Assembly: GCA_934655875.1 (NCBI GenBank) | Contig: CAKUHB010000009.1 | Span: 1 to 64,000, forward strand | Direction of reading: 5' to 3' | Length of the DNA stretch: 64,000 bases | Source: an uncultured Oscillospiraceae bacterium | GTDB lineage: Bacteria; Bacillota; Clostridia; Oscillospirales; Oscillospiraceae | Shown here: in pieces, positions 25,978-35,275 of the stretch | Position numbering within the stretch: the stretch's first letter is position 1 | Layout of the letters: each line of letters starts with the position of its first letter | Notes under the pieces: model-generated | Seen by the model: only the letters and a program-made list of their open reading frames with translations | Databases searched by the model: none | Told to the model about the DNA's origin: nothing | Translations under genes and position numbers: made by a program

Positions 25978-28900
25978 ATGAAGAGAAGCAAACGTCTACT
26001 TTCCCTGCTGCTTTGTATCGTGATGCTCCTCGGCATGCTGCCCGTGTCGGTGCTGGCAGCGGAAAACGAAACGCCGGAGACGCTGAAGCGGTACACCGTG
26101 CTCGTGCTGGATACGTCGAACACGGCGAGCTTCACAGCCGACGGTAAGCCGATCTATACGGCGGATACCGCGGTCGAATACGTGAAAAAAGCGGCGAAAA
26201 AGTTCATTTCGTCGCTGGTCAACGCGGACGGGAGCAACTACGTCGCCGTTGTCTCCTTTAAGTCGACCGCTTCGGTGGTATCCGGCTTTACGGATGACAT
26301 ACAGGCGCTGCATGAAAAAGTGGAAGCGCTGACGGCCGATGAGGTCATCCGGGATATCTCCGCCGGACTGGAGAGCGCGGACACGCTGATCTCCGCGATT
26401 CCGGACGGCGAGAACGTGCGGAAGAATGTCGTGCTGTTCACCACCGGCATGACCAACCACGGCGATTACAGCTATTCCGGCAAGTATGACGATCAGACGG
26501 TCGGCAGCTCGTGGTACCGCACCGATACGGGTATCCGTCTGTATGCCTACGCGAACCACGCGATCGCCGCCGCCGAAGCGCTGAAGCAGAAGGCCACGCT
26601 CTACACCATCGGCCTTTTCCAGACCATGGACGGCATGCCCGAGCGGGGCAAGGATATTGTCGAGTTCTTCAAGCTGACGACAAAGGATCTGGCCACGTCG
26701 GAGGAGTATTACTATCCCGTCGACGATCCGGACGATCTGGAATTTACCTTCGGCGATGTGGCCGGAGATATTGTCAATAAGAAAAAAATCATAACAAGCA
26801 AATTCAAGTGGCACGGTTCGATCGCAAGCGGCAGAGATCAGGAGGGCACCTGCTACTACTCGGACGATTACTTCCTGGAGACCTCCACGATTGAAAACAC
26901 GCACCGCAGAACGATGTCGCTCGCCTTTGTGCTGTCAGGCTTTGCAAGCAAAGACGGCAGCACCGACTGGGATCAGGGTGTGGACGAGAACGGAGTCAGG
27001 AACAACGATAAAGACCCGAAATGGAAAAACGCAAAAAATCTGCTGTGTGGGATTGACGGTAGCGAGGACTATCCCGGTCTGGGTTTTGATGAGGAGACCT
27101 TCCAGGTCAATGACTTCTGGCTGCGCAAGCCGACCAGAGATTCTATCGGCGTGCTGGCCGCAAATAAGACGCTGCGCGACGGCAGCAGACTCGTCGCTCT
27201 GGCGATCCGCGGCGGCGGCTATGAGCAGGAATGGGCCAGCAACTTCACCATCGGTCTCTGGGACGAACACGAGGGCTTCGCCAAGGCGAAGCGGGATACG
27301 TTGAGCTTCCTCGACAGCTATCTGACCGAAATGCAGATCACGGGGCCGATCAAGCTCTGGATCGTCGGCTACAGCCGCTCGGGCGTTACCGCCAACATGG
27401 TCGGCGGCGCGCTTGACTCGGGATACCAGCTTGCAAACGGCGCGACCGTTGCATTTGACGACCTGTTCGTCTACGCCTTTGAGCCGCCGCAGGGCTCCAT
27501 GCGGGAGCAGGTGCGCGGAAATTATTCCAACATTCATAACATCGTAAACCCGAACGACCCCGTCGCAATGGTCGCACCGTCGGCGTGGAACTTTGCACGG
27601 TACAGCAACGATGCATGGATCCCCAGCGCCGCCGCTACCAAGGACTTTGCAAAATACCAGACCAACATGCTCCTGACGCTTGCCGACTTCGACGGCATGG
27701 AGTCGGTCGGTAAATTTTATAAAGTCCGGGAGCGTCTCCCGCTGACCCGCATCAAAGTAGACTGGAGTGCGATCCTGCCGTTCGGAGATCCGTTTATTTC
27801 AAGAGAGACTTATTATATTTCGACACACTCCGCACTTTCCACGCTCGTGGGCACTCTGGCAAATGACATTCTGGATTCCCGGGCGACCTATGTCGCAGAC
27901 TGGCAGGCCGGTGTCCGGACGATCATGTCGCTCGTCGAGGGCGGCGGCATTGCGGATATGTTCGGCGAGAGAATGTCTGCACAGGAGTTTTTCTCTGATT
28001 TCTTCAGCAAGCTGACGTTTGAACGCCTTCTGGAGATCCTCGACCCCGCATTCAGTCTGAATCCGTTCTATTCGTTTGCCGAACGTCAGAAGGACATTGA
28101 AAGGAATGTCAAGGCGTTCGTAGCGGAAGCACTGTCCAACTATGATTTCCTGGCAACTACCGAATGGATTCTTAATCTGACAGATGCTCTGAGCGATCTG
28201 ATCACGCGATTCCTGATTTTTGCAGCCAAAGACATCGTTCTGCACCAGAGCACCAGATTGCAGCTGGTCTGGGATCTGATCTACATGATCGTAGAGAAGA
28301 GCGCCGCCCAGCCCCATTTCCCGGATATCACGCTTGCTTGGATCATGTCGATGGACTCCTATTACGGCGCGGACGATATCACGAAGTCCAATCAGCTGAC
28401 GCGCGTCGTACATATCAACTGCCCGGTCGATATCAGCGTCTATGACAGCAGCGGTGCGCTCGTGGCGTCGATCGTCGGCGACGAGCCGCAGACTGTGGAC
28501 GGCAGCATGATCCCGGCGTTCATCAACACAGACGGCGAGAAGATCGTCATGCTCCCGCCGGATGAGACCTACGAGCTTCATGCCGACGCGACAGCCGACG
28601 GCAGCGTGAACCTTGCGATTCAGGAATATTATTTCAGCACCTCCTCCGTCAACCGTCTGCTGGACTATTTCAACATCCCCGTCCAGACGGGCGAGCAGAT
28701 CAAGGTGCTCCTGCCGGAGCTGACCGAGCAGGAAATGACGTTTGTTTCCCCGAGCGGCTCCTCCGCGCAGTATCAGGTGCTGCATAACGCCGCGGCGCTT
28801 GCGCCGTCGGACAGCTATACCGGCGAAGACGCCCAGCGCAGCTATGAGGTCACCGTCACCGTCGACGGTGAAAACGGTATGGTGAACGGCGGCGGCACGT

Positions 28901-29919
28901 TCGCGCACGGCACCTTTGCGCAGCTGGAAGCCTTCCCGGCCAACGGCGCAGCGTTCCTTGGCTGGTATCTGGGCGAGACGCTCGTCTCGACGGAGCTTAC
29001 CTACCGGTTTGCTGTGACCGAGGATCTGGCGTTTACCGCGAAGTTTGGTGACGCGGCAGAGCTTTATACGTTACAGGTCTCCGCAGGCATCGGCGGCAGC
29101 GTCAAAAATATAACGCTCCACGTCCCGGCGAATGTACGGGTCAACCTCGTCGCCGTCGCGGATGAAGGCTACACGTTCGCTTCGTGGCGAACCGATGCCG
29201 GTACGATTGAGAACGCAGGCGAAGCCGACACGTGGTTCACAATGCCGGCGCGCAGCGCGCACGTCTTTGCTTCCTTTACAAAGGACGGCGGCGGCGAACT
29301 CCCGAAGCCGCCGGTCACGCCGTCCAGCCCCAGCGGCACGCTGTCGCAGCCGGCGGGTGAGGAAGCCTGCCCCAGTCGGAGCTTTACAGATGTCGATACA
29401 AGCCTGTGGTATCACGAAGCGATTGACTATGTGCTGGAAAAAGGCTATATGAACGGAACCGGCCGGACGCTGTTTGAGCCGAACGGCAAGCTTACACGCG
29501 CCATGCTCGTGCAGATCCTCTACAATATGGAGGGCAAACCCGCTGTTACCGGGACTGTCAGCTTCAAGGATGTCCCGGACGGTGCCTGGTATCAGGACGC
29601 GCTGGCATGGGCCGCCGCGAACGAGATCGTTCTGGGCTACAGCGACGGCACATTCCACCCCGGTGATCCGATCAGCAGAGAGCAGCTTGCCGCGATCCTG
29701 TTCCGGTATCACGGCTATAAGGGCAGAGACATCTCGCACAGACAGAGCCTTGCATTCACGGATACAGAAGCCGTCTCGGCATGGGCGCAGGACGCCATGC
29801 AGTGGGCGGTCGCAGAAAAGATCGTCAACGGCAAGGGGCAGGGGCTCCTTGACCCGCATGGAAAAACCACCCGCGCACAGGCCGCGCAGATGCTGATGAA
29901 CTACCAGAAGAGCCTGTAA
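25978..29919 (+). CDS. Secreted VWA-lipase-like protein with SLH anchors
   Basis: The 1313-aa protein has a signal peptide (cleavage near VLAAE). A VWA-like domain (about 38-250) keeps the metal-site start DTSNT (D45). An alpha/beta-hydrolase, class 3 lipase-like region has the nucleophile elbow GYSRSG (S466) and a later NPNDPVAM segment. A long region of unknown fold, an InlB B-repeat-like domain (about 960-1040) and a second similar beta repeat follow. Three SLH motifs (from about 1134, 1196 and 1258) bind secondary wall polymers. It should be displayed on the cell surface. Combining VWA and lipase-like folds in one surface protein is uncommon; the substrate is unknown. Confidence 0.82.
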   Translation: MKRSKRLLSLLLCIVMLLGMLPVSVLAAENETPETLKRYTVLVLDTSNTASFTADGKPIYTADTAVEYVKKAAKKFISSLVNADGSNYVAVVSFKSTASVVSGFTDDIQALHEKVEALTADEVIRDISAGLESADTLISAIPDGENVRKNVVLFTTGMTNHGDYSYSGKYDDQTVGSSWYRTDTGIRLYAYANHAIAAAEALKQKATLYTIGLFQTMDGMPERGKDIVEFFKLTTKDLATSEEYYYPVDDPDDLEFTFGDVAGDIVNKKKIITSKFKWHGSIASGRDQEGTCYYSDDYFLETSTIENTHRRTMSLAFVLSGFASKDGSTDWDQGVDENGVRNNDKDPKWKNAKNLLCGIDGSEDYPGLGFDEETFQVNDFWLRKPTRDSIGVLAANKTLRDGSRLVALAIRGGGYEQEWASNFTIGLWDEHEGFAKAKRDTLSFLDSYLTEMQITGPIKLWIVGYSRSGVTANMVGGALDSGYQLANGATVAFDDLFVYAFEPPQGSMREQVRGNYSNIHNIVNPNDPVAMVAPSAWNFARYSNDAWIPSAAATKDFAKYQTNMLLTLADFDGMESVGKFYKVRERLPLTRIKVDWSAILPFGDPFISRETYYISTHSALSTLVGTLANDILDSRATYVADWQAGVRTIMSLVEGGGIADMFGERMSAQEFFSDFFSKLTFERLLEILDPAFSLNPFYSFAERQKDIERNVKAFVAEALSNYDFLATTEWILNLTDALSDLITRFLIFAAKDIVLHQSTRLQLVWDLIYMIVEKSAAQPHFPDITLAWIMSMDSYYGADDITKSNQLTRVVHINCPVDISVYDSSGALVASIVGDEPQTVDGSMIPAFINTDGEKIVMLPPDETYELHADATADGSVNLAIQEYYFSTSSVNRLLDYFNIPVQTGEQIKVLLPELTEQEMTFVSPSGSSAQYQVLHNAAALAPSDSYTGEDAQRSYEVTVTVDGENGMVNGGGTFAHGTFAQLEAFPANGAAFLGWYLGETLVSTELTYRFAVTEDLAFTAKFGDAAELYTLQVSAGIGGSVKNITLHVPANVRVNLVAVADEGYTFASWRTDAGTIENAGEADTWFTMPARSAHVFASFTKDGGGELPKPPVTPSSPSGTLSQPAGEEACPSRSFTDVDTSLWYHEAIDYVLEKGYMNGTGRTLFEPNGKLTRAMLVQILYNMEGKPAVTGTVSFKDVPDGAWYQDALAWAAANEIVLGYSDGTFHPGDPISREQLAAILFRYHGYKGRDISHRQSLAFTDTEAVSAWAQDAMQWAVAEKIVNGKGQGLLDPHGKTTRAQAAQMLMNYQKSL

Positions 29920-29937
29920 TATCCATAACAGCAGCAA

Positions 29938-29972
29938 AGCGCCCGGGCACAATGTGCCCGGGCGCTTGTTTG
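29938..29972 (+). terminator. Terminator after the SLH protein gene
   Basis: Arms AGCGCCCGGGCAC and GTGCCCGGGCGCT with an AAT loop are followed by TGTTTGT. It sits 18 bp behind the stop codon. Confidence 0.8.
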
Positions 29973-30080
29973 TCAAAGGTTCTCCTGCGTCAGTGCGTCA
30001 AGCAGGGTCATGCCGCGACAGACGCTCCCGCGCGGCCGCCAGCATGCGTGTAAACTGCAACTTCTGCTCCATGGCGACCC

Positions 30081-30416
30081 TCAGAGCGAACACACGTCCG
30101 GCTGCCGCCTGCGCTTCGGTGCTAGCAGCTCGGGCTCCATCGCCTGTATCAGATCGGTCAGAAATTCCTTCCGGTCGACCTCCTCGACGAGCAGCATCGG
30201 CTTTGCGCCTGCATACGGCAGCTCGCGCGGCGCGTCCGGCATTCTGTCCATGGCTGCCTTTACCGGCTTTACCAGCAGCCGGTCATCGTAGATCCCACCG
30301 AAGAGCTTTCCCCGGTAATACAGAAGATACTCCCCCATCATGGGCTGATAGCGCACGCCGTCCAGCCCGGACAGCTGCTCAAGAATAAACTCCAGATACG
30401 CCTCCCGTGATGCCAT
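30081..30416 (-). CDS. TfoX N-terminal domain protein
   Basis: The 111-aa protein matches the TfoX_N domain, with YQPMMGEYLLYYRGKLFGG followed by DRLLVKP and a C-terminal KEFLTDLIQAMEPELLAPK. Full TfoX/Sxy proteins regulate competence in proteobacteria. Stand-alone TfoX_N proteins in Firmicutes have no settled role. A GGGAGGAA ribosome site precedes the ATG. The 114 bp between its stop and the terminator to the left contain no convincing gene. Confidence 0.8.
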   Translation of the reverse strand: MASREAYLEFILEQLSGLDGVRYQPMMGEYLLYYRGKLFGGIYDDRLLVKPVKAAMDRMPDAPRELPYAGAKPMLLVEEVDRKEFLTDLIQAMEPELLAPKRRRQPDVCSL

Positions 30417-30464
30417 GACTGCTTCCTCCCTCTTCGTTTTTATATTCTGATGTACAGGTGTCCG

Positions 30465-31358
30465 TCATTTCCGATTCCCGCCCGCTTCTATGATCATCGC
30501 TTCCAGCTCCTTTGCGGCGACGCTGAGGGGCTGGTCTTTTCGTTTGACGAGACAGACGCTGCGCAGCGGGAGCGGATCGGCGAGGTCGATCACGCGCACG
30601 TTGTCGGACGGACGGATAAAATCCCGCGGGACAATGCCGACGCCAAGGCCGGATTCGACCATCGGCAGGATCTGGTCGGCGGTGAACGCTTCAATATCCG
30701 GGCGGAACGGCAGGCCGTGGGCGGCAAAGAAGCCAGTATAGAGCGCATAGGACTGTGTGTCCGCGCCAAGCGTGATGAGCGGATGGCGGCGCAGCTCGTC
30801 CAGCGTGACCTTGCGCCCCAGAAGATCCCCGAACGCCGGCGCGCAGACCGCGACCTCCTGGATCTGCCGGATATTGATTTGCACATAGGCAGCCGCGCGC
30901 AGCACCGGCGTTGTGACCACGGCAAAATCGGCGGTCGTCCCGCGCAGGGCGGCGATGGCCTGCGGGGTCGAGTAATTGCTGATGCGCAGGCGCACGCCCG
31001 GATAGCGCGCGCGGAACGACTCCAATACCGGCAGGAGCAGGCAGCGCAGCGCGCCCTCGCTCGCGGCAAGAAACACCGTGCCGGTCTGCAAAGACCGGCT
31101 CTGCGCCAGCTCCGCTTCTCCGGCTTCGAGCTGCTCGACGGCAATTCTGACGTGCCGGTAGAGCTGCTCGCCCTCCGGCGTCAGCTTCATGCCGCGGTTC
31201 GTCCGGGAAAAGAGCGTACAGCCCAGCTCTGCTTCGAGATTTTTGATCGAACGCGTCAGGTTCGGCTGATTATTGACCAGCTCTCTTGCCGCCTGCGAGA
31301 GATTCCCGCACTTCGCAACATAATAGAAAATCCTGTAATACTCATAATTTACGTCCAT
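30465..31358 (-). CDS. LysR-family transcriptional regulator
   Basis: The 297-aa protein has the N-terminal winged helix-turn-helix (FYYVAKCGNLSQAARELVNNQPNLTRSIKNLE) and a LysR substrate domain (about 90-295). I chose the ATG at 31358 because GGAGGAG lies six bases upstream; an in-frame ATG at 31394 lacks a site. It is divergent from the ATP synthase operon and its start lies about 80 bp from that operon's promoter, so it could regulate energy metabolism or only itself. Confidence 0.88.
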   Translation of the reverse strand: MDVNYEYYRIFYYVAKCGNLSQAARELVNNQPNLTRSIKNLEAELGCTLFSRTNRGMKLTPEGEQLYRHVRIAVEQLEAGEAELAQSRSLQTGTVFLAASEGALRCLLLPVLESFRARYPGVRLRISNYSTPQAIAALRGTTADFAVVTTPVLRAAAYVQINIRQIQEVAVCAPAFGDLLGRKVTLDELRRHPLITLGADTQSYALYTGFFAAHGLPFRPDIEAFTADQILPMVESGLGVGIVPRDFIRPSDNVRVIDLADPLPLRSVCLVKRKDQPLSVAAKELEAMIIEAGGNRK

Positions 31359-31411
31359 GTGTGTCTCCTCCGGTATATCAAACGCATATGCCAACCATAT
31401 TTATTTCGGAT

Positions 31412-31440
31412 TTTACACATATTTGTATGCGCATTATAAT
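31412..31440 (+). promoter_or_regulatory. Sigma-A promoter of the ATP synthase operon
   Basis: TTTACA (31412-31417), a 17-bp spacer and a perfect TATAAT (31435-31440) precede the first gene by about 60 bp. The spacer and upstream sequence contain ATATG/CATAT half-sites that could serve the divergent LysR regulator. Confidence 0.7.
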
Positions 31441-31501
31441 ATGGGCGCTTCGGGAAGTCAAGACAGCGTTCAACTGCTTTCCGAAAGAAAGGGAAACCAA
31501 A

Positions 31502-31768
31502 ATGGCACTTACAATAGAGGCGCTGGCCGCAGCCGTCATCGATCTTGTCCTGCTTCGCGTCATGCTCCGTCTGGAAAATGAACCGGGCGCAGATCACCCG
31601 AAGGAGCGGCGCTGGATGCTGGCCGCGGGCGTTTTACTTCTCGTGGGCTGCATCGCGGAGATCGCACTGCGCGGCGCGCACATCATGCAGATCCTGCTGG
31701 GGATCGGCTTCAATCTCGCGTTTGTCACCTACTTTTTCAGCTTCCGCGCCGCTGAACAGGAAGCCTGA
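31502..31768 (+). CDS. Small membrane protein at the head of the atp operon
   Basis: The 88-aa protein has an N-terminal hydrophobic helix (about 4-20) and two further hydrophobic segments (about 39-57 and 62-80). I start it at ATG 31502 (MALTIEALAAAV), after the promoter. It occupies the position usually held by atpI/uncI, whose product helps assemble the c-ring, but no sequence signature proves the equivalence. It is 38 bp upstream of atpB. Confidence 0.6.
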   Translation: MALTIEALAAAVIDLVLLRVMLRLENEPGADHPKERRWMLAAGVLLLVGCIAEIALRGAHIMQILLGIGFNLAFVTYFFSFRAAEQEA

Positions 31769-31806
31769 CCGGCGCACGGAAAGCTCCGGAGAAAAGGAGG
31801 ATCCAT

Positions 31807-32628
31807 ATGAGCAAAAAGCGTAAGATCCTTTCGCTTGTGGTTCTCGGCGTTCTGCTGCTCGCTTCGCTGGCGCTCAGTCTGCTGTGCGGCAGGAGCGGCG
31901 CGAAGGAATCGCTGCAAACGATCATGCGGGACGCAGTTCTGCATGAGGACAATAAAATCAGCCTGTTCGGGCTGATGGACGTGAATCCGGCCGTCGTTTC
32001 CGGATTGATCGTCACGGGCGTGCTGCTGGTTCTGGCAGCGCTGGCGCGGCTCTTTGTGATCCCGCGATTTCAGTATAAGCCCGGAAAGCTTCAGCTGCTA
32101 TTAGAGGAGCTTGTGACGTTCTTCCGGAACCTTGCACAGACGAACAGCCCGCACCGCAATGGATTTCTGGGCGCGTATCTGTTCGGCGCGGGCGTCTATG
32201 TATTCTTCGGTACGCTCTTTGAGCTGTTCGGCCTGCAGGCCGTGACGACGGCCGGCGGCTCCATTTCCCTTCCCGCGCCGCTGTCGGATATCAACGCAGC
32301 CGTCAGTGTCGGCTGCATGTCCTATCTTGTGATCCTTGGCGGCGGCATCGCGGCAAATAAGCTCCGGGGCGCTGCCAACACGCTCAAGGATTTCTCACTT
32401 CCCATCTCCATGAGCTTCCGTCTGTTCGGCGCGCTGCTGAGCGGTCTGCTTGTCACGGAGCTTGTTTATTATTCGCTCAGCCTGAGCTTCGTGCTGCCGG
32501 TGTTCGTGGGCGTCATGTTCACGCTCCTGCACGCGCTCATCCAGACGTATGTCCTGACGACGCTCGTGTCGATCTTCTACGGTGAGGTCACGGAGCCGCA
32601 TATCAAAAAAGCCAAGCAGAACGCTTGA
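31807..32628 (+). CDS. atpB: ATP synthase Fo subunit a
   Basis: The 273-aa integral membrane subunit forms the ion half-channels against the c-ring. The essential Arg is in SMSFRLFGALLSG (R205); the following Asn of the usual RLFGN is Ala here. C-terminal helices and the ending with LLHALIQTYVLTTLVSIFYGE match the family. An AAAAGGAGG site precedes the ATG. It is followed after 19 bp by atpE. Confidence 0.92.
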   Translation: MSKKRKILSLVVLGVLLLASLALSLLCGRSGAKESLQTIMRDAVLHEDNKISLFGLMDVNPAVVSGLIVTGVLLVLAALARLFVIPRFQYKPGKLQLLLEELVTFFRNLAQTNSPHRNGFLGAYLFGAGVYVFFGTLFELFGLQAVTTAGGSISLPAPLSDINAAVSVGCMSYLVILGGGIAANKLRGAANTLKDFSLPISMSFRLFGALLSGLLVTELVYYSLSLSFVLPVFVGVMFTLLHALIQTYVLTTLVSIFYGEVTEPHIKKAKQNA

Positions 32629-32647
32629 CAGATGGAGGAACGGAAAA

Positions 32648-33010
32648 ATGAAACTGACTGCAAAACGAATGGTATCCCTGATGCTTGTCATGCTGCTCGT
32701 CTGTGCGCTGCTCGCCGTATCGGCCAGCGCGGCAGATACCGCGGACACCGCACCTGCCGCAGAGGCCGCAGCTGCGGCTGAAAACTCGACCGGTGCAAAA
32801 GCGATCGCCGCAGCGATCGTTGTCGGTCTTGTTGCAACGGCCGGCGCACTTGGCATGGCCATCGCCATCGGCAAGAGCGCCGAGGGCATGTCCCGCCAGC
32901 CGGAGGCCTCCGGCAGCATCCGGTCCTCGATGATGCTGGGTCTGGTCTTTATTGAGACCGCCATCATTTATGCCCTGATCGTCGCCATTCTGATCATCTT
33001 CGTGCTGTAA
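32648..33010 (+). CDS. atpE: ATP synthase Fo subunit c with N-terminal extension
   Basis: The 120-aa protein is longer than the usual 70-90 aa. The hairpin core is at the C-terminus: helix 1, polar loop SRQPEASG, and helix 2 with the ion-binding Glu in LVFIETAIIY. The position matching Gln32 of sodium-type c subunits is Met, so proton coupling is more likely. The first 31 residues (MKLTAKRM, a hydrophobic stretch, then ASAAD) look like a cleavable signal peptide, followed by an Ala/Glu-rich segment. The start ATG 32648 follows GGAGGAA. Confidence 0.9.
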   Translation: MKLTAKRMVSLMLVMLLVCALLAVSASAADTADTAPAAEAAAAAENSTGAKAIAAAIVVGLVATAGALGMAIAIGKSAEGMSRQPEASGSIRSSMMLGLVFIETAIIYALIVAILIIFVL

Positions 33011-33022
33011 AGGAGAAATAGT

Positions 33023-33502
33023 ATGGGAGTACCGCTGAATATCGACTGGCAGCAGATCCTGCTGCACGCATTTAATCTGATCATCCTGACGGGCGGACTG
33101 TATTTCCTTCTGTATCAGCCCGTCACCGCATTTATGAAAAAACGGCAGGACTATTATGCCGGTCTGGAAGCTGACGCACAAGCAAAGCTGCGCGAAGCCG
33201 AGCAGAAGGTCCAGCAGGCCGACGCCCGTCTTTCCGGCATGCAGGCAGAAGCGGAGCAGCTGCGCGCGGACGCCATAAAGCAGGCCGACGCGGAAGCCGC
33301 CGCCCGTCTTGCAGGCGCGGAAGCGGAAAAGCAGAAGATCCTCGCCGCCGCAAAGGCGCAGGCCGCGCGGGAGAAGGACGCCATGCTGCGCGAAGCCAAC
33401 GAGCAGATCGGCGCGCTGGTCTCCAACGCGGTCGACAAGCTGGTCTCCGACGCGGACGATCCGTATGCAGACTTTCTGCACGCAGTCAAGCGGGGAGCAT
33501 AA
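33023..33502 (+). CDS. atpF: ATP synthase Fo subunit b
   Basis: The 159-aa stator subunit has one N-terminal membrane helix (about 8-30, with NLIILTGGLYFLLYQPV) followed by a long Ala/Glu/Gln-rich coiled coil. It should dimerise and hold F1 through subunit delta. The next gene, three bases on, is an unusual delta-alpha fusion, so the b-delta contact must differ from the textbook one. Confidence 0.92.
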   Translation: MGVPLNIDWQQILLHAFNLIILTGGLYFLLYQPVTAFMKKRQDYYAGLEADAQAKLREAEQKVQQADARLSGMQAEAEQLRADAIKQADAEAAARLAGAEAEKQKILAAAKAQAAREKDAMLREANEQIGALVSNAVDKLVSDADDPYADFLHAVKRGA

Positions 33503-33505
33503 CGC

Positions 33506-35275
33506 ATGAACGAGCAGAAGCTGCAGGCCCGCGTATACAGCCGCACCGCTCCGACCGAGGAGCAGCTTGCGCAGCTGCGCGACTTCCTGCATCAGAAATA
33601 CCAGCGTCCGGTCAGCCTGCATTGGGAGCGGGACGAGCGGATGAAGGACGGCTTCCGGCTGGAGCTTGGTGAGGGCAATCGCCGCGAGCTGGTCTATGAC
33701 TGGAGCAGCTCCGGCAAGAGCCGCCAGCTGAAGGATAAGATCGCCGCCGCCATCCGCAGCCGGAGCGACGTCATCCCGCTGCTCCGGAAAACGCTGGAGG
33801 AGTTCCGCCCGGAAGCAGCCGCAACCGAGATCGGCACCGTCCTCTCCTACGGCGACGGCATCGCCGAAGTCAGCGGTCTGCCGGGCGCGGAATACGGCGA
33901 GATCCTGATTTTTGAAAACGGCGTGTGCGGCATGGTGCTTGATCTGAAGGAGAAAAGCATCGGCTGCGTCGTTTTTGCAGGTGAAGCCGCCGTACAGGCT
34001 GGCAGTACCGTTCTGCGCAGCGGCAGATCTGCCGGTATCCCGGTCGGCGACGCGTTTCTCGGCCGCGTGATCGACCCGCTCGGCGCGCCGATCGACGGCA
34101 AGGGCGAGATCGCAGAGTCGGACTACTACCCCATCGAATCCCCTGCCCCCGGCATCATCGACCGGCAGCCGGTCGACAAGCCCATGCAGACGGGGCTTCT
34201 TGCCATCGATTCTATGTTCCCCATCGGCCGCGGCCAGCGCGAACTTATCATCGGCGACCGGCAGACCGGCAAGACAGCCATTGCGCTCGATACGATCCTC
34301 AACCAGAAGGATCAGAACGTCGTGTGCATCTATGTCGCCATCGGCCAGAAGGCGTCCTCCGTTGCGCAGCTCGTGCAGACGCTGCGGGCGCATGACGCGC
34401 TGCGCTATACCATCGTTCTGTGCGCGGCGGCCAGCGATTCCGCGCCGTTGCAGTACATCGCGCCCTATGCGGGCTGCGCGATGGGCGAATATTTCATGCA
34501 TCAGGGCCGCGACGTGCTGATCGTATATGACGATCTTTCCAAGCACGCGGTCGCGTACCGCGCATTGAGCCTGCTTCTAAAGCGTTCCCCAGGCCGTGAA
34601 GCCTATCCCGGCGACGTGTTTTACCTGCATTCGCGTCTTCTTGAGCGCGCAGCACATCTGGCCGACCACTTAGGCGGCGGCAGCATGACAGCGCTGCCGA
34701 TCGTCGAGACGCAGGCAGGCGACGTCTCCGCCTATATTCCGACCAACATCATCTCCATCACGGACGGCCAGATCTTTCTGGAGAGCAGCCTGTTCTTCGC
34801 GGGCCAGCGGCCTGCCGTCAACGTCGGTCTGTCTGTGTCCCGTGTCGGCGGGGCGGCGCAGACAAAGGCCATGAAAAAGGCCGCGGGCGCGATCCGTCTG
34901 GAGCTGGCGCAGTACCGCGAGATGGAGGTCTTCATGCAGTTCTCCAGCGATCTGGACGACGCGACGCGCCGCCAGCTTGCCTACGGACAAGGCCTCATGC
35001 AGCTGCTCCGGCAGGAGCAGTCCCACCCATATTCCCAGCACGCGCAGGTGCTTCTGCTTGTGAGCGCGCTCGGCCATGCCTTTCTGCCCGTGCCGCCTGC
35101 GCAGGTGCGCTCCGTCGCGCAGCGGATGCTCTCCTGTCTGGAGCAGGAGCTTTCCGCCCTTTGCAGCCGGATCGACACGACCGGCCAGCTGACAGACCGG
35201 GACTGCGCGCAGATCCTTGACGCTGCAAAGCGGTTTGTCTCGCAGCATCTGAACCTGGACGGTGAGCATAAATGA
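33506..35275 (+). CDS. atpA: ATP synthase F1 subunit alpha with fused delta C-terminal domain
   Basis: The 589-aa protein is about 85 residues longer than normal alpha. Residues about 8-75 follow the pattern of the subunit delta C-terminal domain: VYSRTAPTEEQLAQLRDFL, a strand with DERMKDGFRLELG, then YDWSSSGKSRQL. Alpha begins near residue 76 and continues with IGTVLSYGDGIAEVSGL, Walker A GDRQTGKT (250-257) and the conserved VSRVGGAAQ. No separate atpH exists between atpF and this gene, and the delta N-terminal six-helix domain is absent. The stop overlaps atpG (ATGA). Alpha identity is certain; the delta homology is from pattern reading. Confidence 0.9.
   Translation: MNEQKLQARVYSRTAPTEEQLAQLRDFLHQKYQRPVSLHWERDERMKDGFRLELGEGNRRELVYDWSSSGKSRQLKDKIAAAIRSRSDVIPLLRKTLEEFRPEAAATEIGTVLSYGDGIAEVSGLPGAEYGEILIFENGVCGMVLDLKEKSIGCVVFAGEAAVQAGSTVLRSGRSAGIPVGDAFLGRVIDPLGAPIDGKGEIAESDYYPIESPAPGIIDRQPVDKPMQTGLLAIDSMFPIGRGQRELIIGDRQTGKTAIALDTILNQKDQNVVCIYVAIGQKASSVAQLVQTLRAHDALRYTIVLCAAASDSAPLQYIAPYAGCAMGEYFMHQGRDVLIVYDDLSKHAVAYRALSLLLKRSPGREAYPGDVFYLHSRLLERAAHLADHLGGGSMTALPIVETQAGDVSAYIPTNIISITDGQIFLESSLFFAGQRPAVNVGLSVSRVGGAAQTKAMKKAAGAIRLELAQYREMEVFMQFSSDLDDATRRQLAYGQGLMQLLRQEQSHPYSQHAQVLLLVSALGHAFLPVPPAQVRSVAQRMLSCLEQELSALCSRIDTTGQLTDRDCAQILDAAKRFVSQHLNLDGEHK

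Noticed and set aside
29973..30080. A 24-codon minus-strand ORF (MEQKLQFTRMLAAARERLSR) after the TfoX-N gene
   Set aside because: It is too short, has no clear ribosome site, and a second short frame follows it. It might be a decayed gene but cannot be supported.
32648..33010. Sodium-dependent ATP synthase
   Set aside because: The c subunit has Glu and Tyr in helix 2, but the Gln ligand of sodium-type c subunits is Met and the residue pattern after Glu is not Ser-Thr. Proton use is more likely.
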